Assembly: GCA_015493625.1 (NCBI GenBank)
Contig: WGCT01000220.1
Location: forward strand, 1 to 5,963
DNA length: 5,963 bases
Direction: 5' to 3'
Origin: Draconibacterium sp.
GTDB taxonomy: Bacteria; Bacteroidota; Bacteroidia; Bacteroidales; Prolixibacteraceae
Shown: positions 1-5,963 of the stretch, in pieces
How the letters are laid out: every line of letters begins with the position of its first letter
Position numbering within the stretch: the first letter of the stretch is position 1
Made by a program: the position numbers and the translations under genes
Notes under the pieces: model-generated
What the model was told of the DNA's origin: nothing
What the model saw: the letters and a program-made list of their open reading frames with translations, nothing else
Databases searched by the model: none

Positions 1-10
1 GTATTTATTT

Positions 11-919
11 ATGAACGAATACAGTTTAACAAATTTAAGAGAGCTTGAAGCGGAGGCTATTCATATTATTCGCGAAGTTGCTGCCGAGTTCGAGAATCCG
101 GTAATGCTCTACTCAATTGGGAAAGACTCGTCGGTAATGGTTCGGTTGGCCGAAAAGGCATTTTATCCCGGCAAAGTTCCTTTTCCGCTTATGCATATCG
201 ATTCGAAATGGAAATTTAAAGAGATGATTGATTTCCGCGAGAAATATGCAAAAGATAAAGGTTGGGATTTAATTGTTCATTACAACAAAGAAGGTTTCGA
301 AAGTGGTGTTGGCCCTTTCACTCACGGAAGCAAAGTGCATACCGATTTAATGAAAACACAAGCCCTGCTTGCCGGCCTTAACAAATATAAATTCGATGCA
401 GCATTTGGCGGAGCACGACGCGACGAAGAGAAATCGCGTGCCAAAGAGCGCATCTTTTCGTTCCGCGATAAATTCCATCAGTGGGATCCAAAAAATCAAC
501 GCCCCGAATTATGGGACATATACAATGCCAGAGTTCAAAAAGGTGAATCGATTCGGGTTTTCCCAATTTCGAACTGGACAGAGCTGGATATCTGGCAGTA
601 CATCAGGTTGGAAAACATTCCTATTGTTCCACTTTACTATGCCAAAGAGCGTCCGGTGGTCGATGTCGACGGAAGTTTAATTTTGGTCGACGATGAAAGA
701 ATGCCAAAAGAGTTGCGCGACAAAGCAGAGATGCGAAAAGTACGTTTCCGCACACTGGGTTGTTACCCGCTTACCGGAGCCATTGAATCGGAAGCCGACA
801 CCATTGAAAAAATTGTTGAAGAGATGATGACTGTTACGGTTTCGGAACGTACCACCCGGGTTATCGATTTCGATCAGGAAGCAAGTATGGAACAGAAAAA
901 GAGAGAAGGGTATTTTTAG
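11..919 (+). CDS. cysD: Sulfate adenylyltransferase subunit 2 (ATP sulfurylase small subunit)
   Basis: Cytoplasmic enzyme that adenylates sulfate with ATP to give APS and pyrophosphate. It works as a complex with the CysN GTPase encoded downstream. The 302-residue protein is full length for the family. Visible motifs are the PP-loop SIGKDS (residues 35-40) that grips ATP pyrophosphate, HIDSKWKF (62-69), the [11 protein letters not shown] block (133-143), [14 protein letters not shown] (185-198) and the conserved tail [16 protein letters not shown] (249-264) ending in KKREGYF. The ATG at 11 places the usual short N-terminus ([16 protein letters not shown]) in frame. No Shine-Dalgarno is seen in the ten bases available, which is normal for Bacteroidota. 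The gene is first in the visible operon; in related genomes cysC or cysQ often lies upstream, but that is outside the window. The stop codon is followed at once by a heptamer repeat array instead of cysN. Family assignment is very secure from the motif set. Confidence 0.97.
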   Translation: MNEYSLTNLRELEAEAIHIIREVAAEFENPVMLYSIGKDSSVMVRLAEKAFYPGKVPFPLMHIDSKWKFKEMIDFREKYAKDKGWDLIVHYNKEGFESGVGPFTHGSKVHTDLMKTQALLAGLNKYKFDAAFGGARRDEEKSRAKERIFSFRDKFHQWDPKNQRPELWDIYNARVQKGESIRVFPISNWTELDIWQYIRLENIPIVPLYYAKERPVVDVDGSLILVDDERMPKELRDKAEMRKVRFRTLGCYPLTGAIESEADTIEKIVEEMMTVTVSERTTRVIDFDQEASMEQKKREGYF

Positions 920-947
920 TTACTGGTTACTGGTGCTGGGTGCTCGT
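920..947 (+). repeat. Degenerate 7-bp tandem array, left side of the four-helix-bundle unit
   Basis: Two exact TTACTGG units (920-926, 927-933) are followed by two diverged units, TGCTGGG (934-940) and TGCTCGT (941-947). The array starts on the base after the cysD stop codon. Read in the opposite orientation it resembles the right-hand array at 1362-1390: TGCTCGT matches TGCTTGT at six of seven positions, and TTACTGG matches TTGCTTG at five of seven. This is seen directly. That it marks the edge of an inserted unit is inference. Confidence 0.6.
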
Positions 948-997
948 TATTCCTAAATGTGTTACGAGTAAATTAAAACAAACAAAAACAAAATTTT

Positions 998-1363
998 ATG
1001 AGTAGTTACAAAGACTTGGACATCTATAAAATGGCTTTTGAACTTTCAATAAAAGTGCATAAACTAAGTCTTGATCTTCCAAAATTTGAATTATATGAAC
1101 AAGGCAGTCAAATAAGAAGATCCTCAAAAAGTGTAAAAGACAATATTGCTGAAGGCTATGGAAGAAAACGATATAAAGCAGACTTTATAAAATTTCTTGT
1201 ATATGCCCAAGCTTCGAATGATGAATGTTTAAATCAAATTGAGACAATAATTGAATTATACACTGAAAAAAAAGATTGGATAAAATTACAATCCGAATCT
1301 AATATACTTGGAATGAAAAATAACAAATTCATTCAATACGTAGAAAATAACTGGAAATCATAA
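998..1363 (+). CDS. Four-helix-bundle protein (S23 / 23S rRNA intervening-sequence protein family)
   Basis: The 121-residue protein has the hallmarks of the family whose members are encoded in 23S rRNA intervening sequences or as free-standing genes: YKDLDIYKMAFEL at the N-terminus (residues 4-16), EQGSQIRRSSKS (34-45), NIAEGYGR (49-56) and a following ADFIKFLVYAQAS helix (61-73). Length is normal and no damage is seen. Known members fold as four-helix bundles and form pentamers, and the diversity-generating-retroelement factor Avd is a structural relative; the cellular role of stand-alone copies is unknown. No rRNA sequence, reverse transcriptase or variable repeat lies nearby, so neither the rRNA-insert nor the retroelement setting applies here. 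The ATG at 998 follows an A-rich leader (971-993) typical of Bacteroidota initiation. A loose TAnnTTTG-like box (TAAATGTG, 954-961) could give it its own promoter, but this is weak. Low G+C and few TCG serine codons set it apart from both cys genes, suggesting transfer. Confidence 0.9.
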   Translation: MSSYKDLDIYKMAFELSIKVHKLSLDLPKFELYEQGSQIRRSSKSVKDNIAEGYGRKRYKADFIKFLVYAQASNDECLNQIETIIELYTEKKDWIKLQSESNILGMKNNKFIQYVENNWKS

Positions 1364-1390
1364 CAAGCAACAAGCAACAGCAACAAGCAA
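1362..1390 (+). repeat. 7-bp tandem array, right side, abutting the cysN start codon
   Basis: Units of AACAAGC lie at 1362-1368, 1369-1375 and 1382-1388, with one shortened unit AACAGC at 1376-1381; AA at 1389-1390 then meets the cysN ATG. The array begins inside the TAA stop codon of the four-helix-bundle gene. It occupies exactly the region where the cysN ribosome-binding leader must lie. Its reverse complement resembles the left array at 920-947. The array is seen directly; its role is unknown. Confidence 0.65.
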
Positions 1391-3307
1391 ATGACAACAA
1401 AAAACATAAACATTCAAGAATTCCTGGATCAGGATCAAAAGAAAGACTTACTCCGATTATTAACTGCCGGCTCGGTTGACGATGGAAAATCGACGCTGAT
1501 TGGACGATTAATGTTCGACAGTAAAATGCTCTACGAAGACCAGTTAGATGCTTTGGCACGCGACAGTAAACGCGTTGGTCATGCCGGAGAAGATATTGAT
1601 TATGCACTGCTGCTCGATGGGTTGAAAGCCGAACGCGAACAGGGAATTACCATAGACGTTGCTTACCGCTATTTCTCAACGGCAAAACGTAAATTTATTA
1701 TTGCCGACACTCCCGGACACGAACAGTACACACGAAACATGGTAACGGGAGCATCTACTGCCAACCTAGCAATTATATTAATTGATGCCCGATACGGTGT
1801 AATTACACAAACAAAACGACACACATTTCTGGTTTCGCTATTGGGAATAAAACACGTAGTGATTGCCATAAATAAAATGGACCTGAAAGATTACAGTCAA
1901 GATGTGTTTAACAAAATAAAAGCCGATTACGAAAAATTTGTAACCACACTAAATATTCCCGACATTACTTTTATTCCAATCTCGGCACTAAAGGGAGACA
2001 ATGTTGTTGAACTGTCGGAAAACATGAAATGGTACCACGGGAAAAGTATGCTCGAGTTTTTAGAAACGATACACATTAGCAGCGACCGTAACTTTACCGA
2101 TATGCGCTACCCTGTTCAATATGTACTCCGCCCCGACATTAAATTCAGAGGATTTTCGTCGGCTGTTGCTTCGGGAATTATTTCGAAAGGCGATGAGGTA
2201 ATGGTTTTACCTTCATTAAAAAAATCGAAAGTAAAATCGATTGTTACCTACGACAAAGAGCTCGACTATGCATTTCCTCCGCAATCGGTAACAGTTACAT
2301 TAGAAGACGAAATTGATGTTTCGCGTGGCGATATGTTGGTACACACCGATAATTTACCACGTGTTGAGCGCCAGTTTGAAGCCATGCTGGTTTGGATGGA
2401 TGAAAAGCAGATGAACCTCTCCACGCAATTTTATATTAAACATGCTTACAATTCGGCAAAAGCCCGAATCGACCAGATTCAATATAAAATTGATGTGAAT
2501 ACGCTTGAGAAGTCGAACATCGAAAATTTTGAGTTAAACGAAATTGGCCGCGTGGTTATTACAACAACAAAACCACTCTTTTTCGACCCCTACAAAAAAA
2601 ACCGGCAAACCGGTTCGTTTATTTTAATCGACCCGGTTACACACAATACTTGTGCGGTGGGAATGATTATCGACCGGCTAAGCAGCAGCAATCTGCCATC
2701 GAGAATTACCGACACCGACAAGCAAAACATTGCCCTCGGAAAATCGTTAATTTCGACAAAAGAGCGCGAAACAAGATTAAACCAAAAAGGAGAAACCATT
2801 TGGATTACCGGACTTCATGGCTCGGGGAAAAATGAACTGGCATTTAGCCTAGAGAAAAAGCTTTTCGAAAGAGGCGCAACGGTTGTGTTGTTAGATGGCA
2901 GCTCGGTACGATTCGGAATTAACAGAGAGTTAGACTATTCGCCTGCCGACCGTGCAGAAAACCTGCGCCGCGTGGCACACATAAGTAAGCTACTTAACGA
3001 CCAGGGCATTATAACAATCTGCTCGTTTATTTCAAGAAATCAATCGTTACGTACACAAATTTCGGAAATTATTGGGAAAGAGCGTTTTCATCTGTTTTAT
3101 ATGGATGCTTCGCTCGATTATTGCAAAAACAATAAACCCGAATTATACAATTTAATTAAAGAGGGAAAAACAAAAAACCTGCCGGGAGTTGATTTGGAAT
3201 ACGAAATACCAACCAACGCCAAACTGGTTTTTAAACCCGAAGAGAATGAGGAAAACATTGATAAAGTGCTCGATTACTTAACTCAAAATAATATTTTTCC
3301 GTTATAA
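1391..3307 (+). CDS. cysN: Sulfate adenylyltransferase subunit 1 GTPase fused to an APS-kinase-like domain
   Basis: A two-part, 638-residue protein acting with CysD in the cytoplasm. The N-terminal part (about 17-430) is an EF-Tu-like GTPase that couples GTP hydrolysis to APS formation. Visible motifs are G1 GSVDDGKS (27-34), G2 GITIDV (85-90), G3 DTPGH (106-110), G4 NKMD (161-164) and G5 SAL (198-200), followed by beta-barrel domains at about 235-320 and 325-430. The C-terminal part (about 465-638) resembles APS kinase (CysC): [10 protein letters not shown] (471-480), LDGSSVR (501-507), [16 protein letters not shown] (520-535), FIS (546-548) and LPGVDLEYE (597-605). Several kinase residues are altered: the P-loop Ser/Thr is Asn481, the usual DGDNVR reads DGSSVR, FISP reads FISR, and the RDPKGLYKKAR segment is not kept. 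The GTPase call is very secure; kinase activity is doubtful. The gene is often labelled cysN/C or cysNC. The ATG directly follows the heptamer array, and no other start fits the conserved N-terminus. The end converges on tsaD. Confidence 0.95.
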   Translation: MTTKNINIQEFLDQDQKKDLLRLLTAGSVDDGKSTLIGRLMFDSKMLYEDQLDALARDSKRVGHAGEDIDYALLLDGLKAEREQGITIDVAYRYFSTAKRKFIIADTPGHEQYTRNMVTGASTANLAIILIDARYGVITQTKRHTFLVSLLGIKHVVIAINKMDLKDYSQDVFNKIKADYEKFVTTLNIPDITFIPISALKGDNVVELSENMKWYHGKSMLEFLETIHISSDRNFTDMRYPVQYVLRPDIKFRGFSSAVASGIISKGDEVMVLPSLKKSKVKSIVTYDKELDYAFPPQSVTVTLEDEIDVSRGDMLVHTDNLPRVERQFEAMLVWMDEKQMNLSTQFYIKHAYNSAKARIDQIQYKIDVNTLEKSNIENFELNEIGRVVITTTKPLFFDPYKKNRQTGSFILIDPVTHNTCAVGMIIDRLSSSNLPSRITDTDKQNIALGKSLISTKERETRLNQKGETIWITGLHGSGKNELAFSLEKKLFERGATVVLLDGSSVRFGINRELDYSPADRAENLRRVAHISKLLNDQGIITICSFISRNQSLRTQISEIIGKERFHLFYMDASLDYCKNNKPELYNLIKEGKTKNLPGVDLEYEIPTNAKLVFKPEENEENIDKVLDYLTQNNIFPL

Positions 3308-3339
3308 AAAATTTGGGCTGAGTATAAATTTACCAAAAG

Positions 3340-4368
3340 CTACAACTGTGTTCGGGCAAACGGGACTGCATTCTGTCCGATAAATTCGTTATTTAAATAT
3401 TTGTAATAACCGGTAATTGCAATCATTGCAGCATTATCCATGGTAAATTCGAACTTAGGAATAATCAGTTTCCAACGGTATTTTTCGGCATTTGTTTTTA
3501 ATGCATCTCGCAGCCCCGAGTTAGCAGAAACGCCACCGGCAATTGTAATCTCTTTTACACCCGTCTCTTTCGATGCACGTTTTAGTTTACTCAACAAAAT
3601 TTCGACAATTGTATGCTGAATAGAAGCACACAAGTCGGGCAAATTCTGCTCAACAAAATTTTCGTTCTCTTTAATACGGTCGCGTAAAAAGTAGAGAAAA
3701 TTCGTTTTCAGTCCGCTAAAACTGTAATTCAACCCCGGAACCCGCGGGCGCGAAAATTCAAATCGCAAGGGGTCGCCCTCTTTCGCCAACCTGTCGATAT
3801 GTGGCCCGCCGGGGTATGGAAGTCCCATAACTTTTGCACATTTATCGAAAGCTTCACCGGCTGCGTCGTCAATGGTTTGTCCAATCACTTCCATTTCTAA
3901 ATGACTTCGCACAAGAATAATTTGCGAATTTCCGCCCGAAACCAACAGACATAAAAACGGAAATTGCGGTGGATGAAACGATACACCTTTCTCTTTAATA
4001 AACAGAGCCAAAACATGCCCTTGTAAATGATTTACATCGATTAACGGAATTCCGGAAGCGAGCGAAAAACCTTTGGCAAACGATGTACCCACCAACAACG
4101 ACCCCAACAAACCGGGGCCGCGGGTAAATGCCACTGCACTAATTTCACTCTTTGCAATTCCTGCATTTTTTATGGCAAGGTCGACCACCGGAATAATATT
4201 TTGCTGGTGTGCACGCGAGGCCAATTCGGGTACAACACCTCCGTACTCCTCGTGAACTTTCTGGCTGGCAACCACATTCGACAAAATTACTCCGTCGCGA
4301 ATAATTGCAGCCGAAGTATCGTCGCACGACGACTCGATTCCTAAAATTGTAATATTTTCCCTGCTCAT
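3340..4368 (-). CDS. tsaD: tRNA N6-adenosine threonylcarbamoyltransferase TsaD
   Basis: The protein transfers the threonylcarbamoyl group to A37 of ANN-decoding tRNAs (t6A), working with TsaB and TsaE on the TsaC product; neither partner is in the window. The ASKHA-fold motifs are complete. Residue numbers here count from the ATG at 4368 (342 aa): GIESSCDDTS near 10-19, the metal-binding HLQGH at 114-118, SGGN at 144-147, FSGLKT near 217-222, GGVSAN at 278-283, and the metal-ligand Asp in TMDNAAMIA at about 311. The reading frame stays open three codons further upstream to a TTG at 4377-4375. I prefer the ATG because the protein then begins MSRENITILGIESS and an AAGGGA stretch lies about ten bases before it, whereas the same stretch is only a few bases from the TTG. 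The gene converges on cysN and is divergent from the TamB-like gene. Length and motifs show an intact gene. SGGN in place of SGGH is a variant I take to be common in Bacteroidota, so not a defect. Confidence 0.97.
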   Translation of the reverse strand: MSRENITILGIESSCDDTSAAIIRDGVILSNVVASQKVHEEYGGVVPELASRAHQQNIIPVVDLAIKNAGIAKSEISAVAFTRGPGLLGSLLVGTSFAKGFSLASGIPLIDVNHLQGHVLALFIKEKGVSFHPPQFPFLCLLVSGGNSQIILVRSHLEMEVIGQTIDDAAGEAFDKCAKVMGLPYPGGPHIDRLAKEGDPLRFEFSRPRVPGLNYSFSGLKTNFLYFLRDRIKENENFVEQNLPDLCASIQHTIVEILLSKLKRASKETGVKEITIAGGVSANSGLRDALKTNAEKYRWKLIIPKFEFTMDNAAMIAITGYYKYLNNEFIGQNAVPFARTQL

Positions 4369-4402
4369 AAAATTCAATTCCCTTTTTTGCGTTATATAAC
4401 CA

Positions 4403-4462
4403 GATATTTTAAAATCGCACTTTGGTTACCCAAATTAAGTACCAACCGATTTAAAATTTATC
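4403..4462. repeat. Long imperfect inverted repeat between tsaD and the TamB-like gene
   Basis: The left arm at 4403-4429 (starting GATATTTTAAAATCG, ending TTTGGTTAC) pairs with the right arm at 4439-4462 (starting GTACCAACCGAT, ending AAAATTTATC) around a nine-base loop at 4430-4438. Pairing covers roughly 22 bases with a few bulges. It lies 35-94 bases upstream of the tsaD ATG. It could be a cruciform, an operator with two-fold symmetry, or a hairpin in the tsaD leader. No uridine run follows on either strand, so it is not a normal intrinsic terminator. Confidence 0.4.
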
Positions 4463-4493
4463 GAAGCTGTTTTACAACACTGTTATTAATAGC

Positions 4494-4523
4494 GGGCGGT
4501 TAACAAAAAATTACAAACCACCC
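4494..4523. repeat. Short GC-rich inverted repeat
   Basis: GGGCGGTT at 4494-4501 pairs with AACCACCC at 4516-4523, seven of eight positions, around a 14-base AT-rich loop. It is one of the few GC-rich spots in this AT-rich intergenic region. It directly precedes the hairpin at 4525-4555. Function unknown. Confidence 0.35.
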
Positions 4524-4524
4524 A

Positions 4525-4555
4525 AACGAATTAATCGAAAAAGATTAAGTTCGTT
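4525..4555 (+). promoter_or_regulatory. Strong stem-loop just upstream of the TamB-like gene
   Basis: AACGAATTAATC (4525-4536) pairs with GATTAA (4543-4548) and TTCGTT (4550-4555), twelve base pairs with a single bulged G at 4549 and a six-base GAAAAA loop. It ends 17 bases before the proposed initiation codon at 4573, so in the message it would sit at the edge of the ribosome-binding region. On the + strand it is followed by ACTTTT, too short a T-run for a confident terminator. A role in translation control or mRNA stability of the TamB-like gene is inference. Confidence 0.4.
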
Positions 4556-4572
4556 ACTTTTAAAAATACAAA

Positions 4573-5963
4573 ATTATCAAAAAAGGCTGGAAAATAACGA
4601 TTATTATTACTGCTGTGATTTTCGTCATAGTAACAGGGAGTTTTTTTGCCATCCAAAGTAGTGTTGTTCAAACCTTTATAATAAAAAAAATTACCGATAA
4701 GCTCTCCGCCCAACTCAATGCAACCATCTCGATTGGGAAAATTGATATCGATTTTTTCGACAAGGTAATTCTGAACGATGTTCTTGTTCAAGGAAATCAC
4801 AGCGACACAATATTGTACACGCAATTTATTTCGGCAAGCTTAGATTCGTTAAAGATAAAAAAGCACCGGATTGTTATTAACGAATTAAATTTCGAAAACA
4901 GCTTGATTGAACTTGAACTCGACTCGACCAACCGCTATAACTTTTTATACCTTCTCGATTCGTTACAAACCAACAGAAACACCGCAGGTTTTTGGAAAAT
5001 AAGCTGCAAAACATTTGGGTTTAATAATACCCGAATATCGTATAAAAATTTTGCCACAAAAAAAGATGACGACTTCGATATTTACGACCTCAATTTAAAC
5101 ATTTCGGAGTTTGAAAACTTTGCTAACTCGATGCGTTTTCATGTAAACAGGCTGAGTTTTAACGACGGGAAAAAACTTTTCCTGAATAAATTTTCAGCAA
5201 ATATTGTAGCAACCGGCGATTCAATTGCTATTGAAAACCTAAACATGAATAGTAAATATTCGGAGATTAATAACTCAAATTTATTTGTTCAGTTAAAAAA
5301 TAGTTCAGGAAAAAAAACCAACATCGATTTTCGTTTAAAAAAATCGAAAATTAGTTTTTTAGAGCTTTCCGAAATTATTCCATCGCTGCATGGAATGAAT
5401 GAAACGGTAAGTATTTCGGGGCGGGTTTATGGAAACCTCGACGACTTAAAAGGGAAAAATATTGTTTTAAAAACAGAAAAAAACACACGCGCCGTTCTCG
5501 ATTTTTACCTCAACGGTATTAACAATCCAGAAACGATGTACCTCTTTTTCGATTTAAAACAGTCGGAAACTACTTTTACCGACATCTCGCACATGCGATT
5601 ACCAAAAAAATCGGGCATTCAATTTATCCAATTTCCCAATTCGTTTTACGATGCCGGAAAATTAAGTTTTAACGGTAATTTCAGCGGCTTTTTAACCGAC
5701 TTTGTTGCTTTTGGCACACTCGAAAGCAAAATGGGAACGCTTACCACCGACCTCTCACTAATTCCAAACAAAAACGGAATAATTACCTACCGGGGAAATA
5801 TCTCGACAAACAATTTTAATTTGGGTGAATTGCTAAACGACTCCATATTCGGCAATGTTACTTTTGAAGGAAAAGCCGACGGTAGTTTTAATAAAACAAA
5901 CCAGTCGATATCCGGATTTTTTAAGGGGAATATTGCCAAAATAGATATAAACGATTATGAATA
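4573..5963 (+). CDS. TamB/AsmA-like translocation and assembly module protein, 3' end outside the window
   Basis: 463 codons are visible and the frame is open to the window edge. The N-terminus has a positively charged stretch (IKKGWK) followed by a single hydrophobic segment of about 20 residues (ITIIITAVIFVIVTGSFFAI), then the typical Bacteroidota TamB opening: QSSVVQTFIIKKITDKLSAQL, then ISIGKIDIDFFDKVILNDVLV. The rest is a beta-rich, low-cysteine sequence with repeated short strands, such as ISGRVYGNLDDLKG, LSFNGNFSGFLTDFVAFGTL and YRGNISTNNFNLGELLND. This fits an inner-membrane-anchored periplasmic protein of the TamB/AsmA-like bridge family, linked to outer-membrane protein assembly or lipid transport; family members usually exceed 1,000 residues, so most is missing. 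The start is unclear: after the in-frame stop at 4561-4563 there is no ATG before about 5128. An ATT at 4573 keeps the charged anchor; GTG at 4615 would cut the membrane segment's leading charges. tsaD lies divergently upstream. Confidence 0.85.
   Translation, partial: MIKKGWKITIIITAVIFVIVTGSFFAIQSSVVQTFIIKKITDKLSAQLNATISIGKIDIDFFDKVILNDVLVQGNHSDTILYTQFISASLDSLKIKKHRIVINELNFENSLIELELDSTNRYNFLYLLDSLQTNRNTAGFWKISCKTFGFNNTRISYKNFATKKDDDFDIYDLNLNISEFENFANSMRFHVNRLSFNDGKKLFLNKFSANIVATGDSIAIENLNMNSKYSEINNSNLFVQLKNSSGKKTNIDFRLKKSKISFLELSEIIPSLHGMNETVSISGRVYGNLDDLKGKNIVLKTEKNTRAVLDFYLNGINNPETMYLFFDLKQSETTFTDISHMRLPKKSGIQFIQFPNSFYDAGKLSFNGNFSGFLTDFVAFGTLESKMGTLTTDLSLIPNKNGIITYRGNISTNNFNLGELLNDSIFGNVTFEGKADGSFNKTNQSISGFFKGNIAKIDINDYE

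Larger units (their letters stand above)
920..1390 (+). mobile_element. Candidate inserted unit: four-helix-bundle gene between inverted heptamer arrays
   Basis: The unit fills the whole space between the cysD stop and the cysN start, two genes that are normally close neighbours. It holds one gene of the S23/intervening-sequence family and is bordered on each side by a short 7-base-period array; the two arrays are related as imperfect inverted repeats. Its coding part is far more AT-rich than the genes around it (about 28% G+C over 1021-1320, against about 46% over 1441-1740, both hand counts). There is no transposase, integrase or reverse transcriptase inside, and no target-site duplication was found. 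If mobile, it would need help in trans or move by recombination between copies. Calling it mobile is inference. It may instead be an old, fixed operon insertion. Confidence 0.35.

Noticed and set aside
203..217. CysD substrate-loop wording DSKWKF instead of the DTTWKF/DTGWKF of proteobacterial enzymes
   Set aside because: Matches what I recall of Bacteroidota CysD proteins, with all other motifs kept, so it is lineage variation and not an oddity.
944..970. Inverted repeat CTCGT / ACGAG (943-947 with 964-968) as a terminator after cysD
   Set aside because: Only five base pairs with a loop of about 16 bases and no T-run, so it is likely to be chance.
998..1363. Four-helix-bundle gene as the Avd factor of a diversity-generating retroelement
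   Set aside because: No reverse transcriptase, template repeat or variable repeat is present, and the protein matches the general S23 family motifs; nothing specific to Avd is visible.
3308..3339. Possible bidirectional terminator between the convergent cysN and tsaD stops (AAATTT at each side of a GC-containing centre)
   Set aside because: The only pairing is a six-base, all-AT stem with no following T-run worth the name. Termination is expected here but the sequence does not show a convincing structure.
4366..4377. TTG at 4377 as the tsaD start
   Set aside because: It adds only three residues before the ATG at 4368, and the AAGGGA stretch is too close to it but suitably placed for the ATG.
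4391..4400. Perfect ten-base palindrome GTTATATAAC upstream of tsaD
   Set aside because: Short and AT-rich, so expected often by chance; no second copy seen in the spacer.
4555..4562. TACTTTTA as a Bacteroidota -7 box (TAnnTTTG) for the TamB-like gene
   Set aside because: No TTTG-type -33 box at suitable distance, and the transcript would begin almost at the start codon.
4531..4824. Minus-strand open frame of 97 codons beneath the TamB-like gene
   Set aside because: It lies antisense to the clearly coding TamB-like frame, resembles no family I recognise, and is best explained as a shadow.

Overview
The window looks like a chromosomal segment of a Bacteroidota bacterium, probably of the Marinilabiliales/Prolixibacteraceae type. 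The order is an inference, made from the wording of the proteins and from codon use, with heavy use of TCG for serine and A-rich leaders without strong Shine-Dalgarno sites. No ribosomal or tRNA gene is present to confirm it.

Left part (1-3307, + strand): a sulfate-activation operon. cysD (11-919) encodes the ATP-PP-loop subunit of ATP sulfurylase. A cysN-type gene (1391-3307) encodes the regulatory GTPase subunit fused to a C-terminal APS-kinase-like domain. Together CysD and CysN would make adenosine 5'-phosphosulfate (APS) from sulfate and ATP, driven by GTP hydrolysis. The APS-kinase-like domain lacks several residues expected of an active kinase, so phosphorylation of APS to PAPS by this domain is doubtful.

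The cysD-cysN junction is split by a small unit at 920-1390. This is a very AT-rich gene (998-1363) for a four-helix-bundle protein of the S23 / 23S rRNA intervening-sequence family. Short 7-base-period repeat arrays lie on both sides and resemble each other in inverted orientation. The left array begins directly after the cysD stop and the right one ends directly at the cysN ATG, so the whole gap is filled by the unit. This looks like a cargo-type or mobile insertion and is the most interesting item in the window.

Middle (3340-4368, - strand): tsaD, encoding the catalytic subunit for the universal tRNA t6A37 modification. It converges on cysN with only 32 bases between the stop codons.

Right part (4369-5963): an intergenic region rich in inverted repeats (three hairpins between 4403 and 4555) separates tsaD from a divergent, rightward gene for a large TamB/AsmA-like envelope protein. 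That gene is cut by the window end and has no in-frame ATG where its N-terminus should begin.
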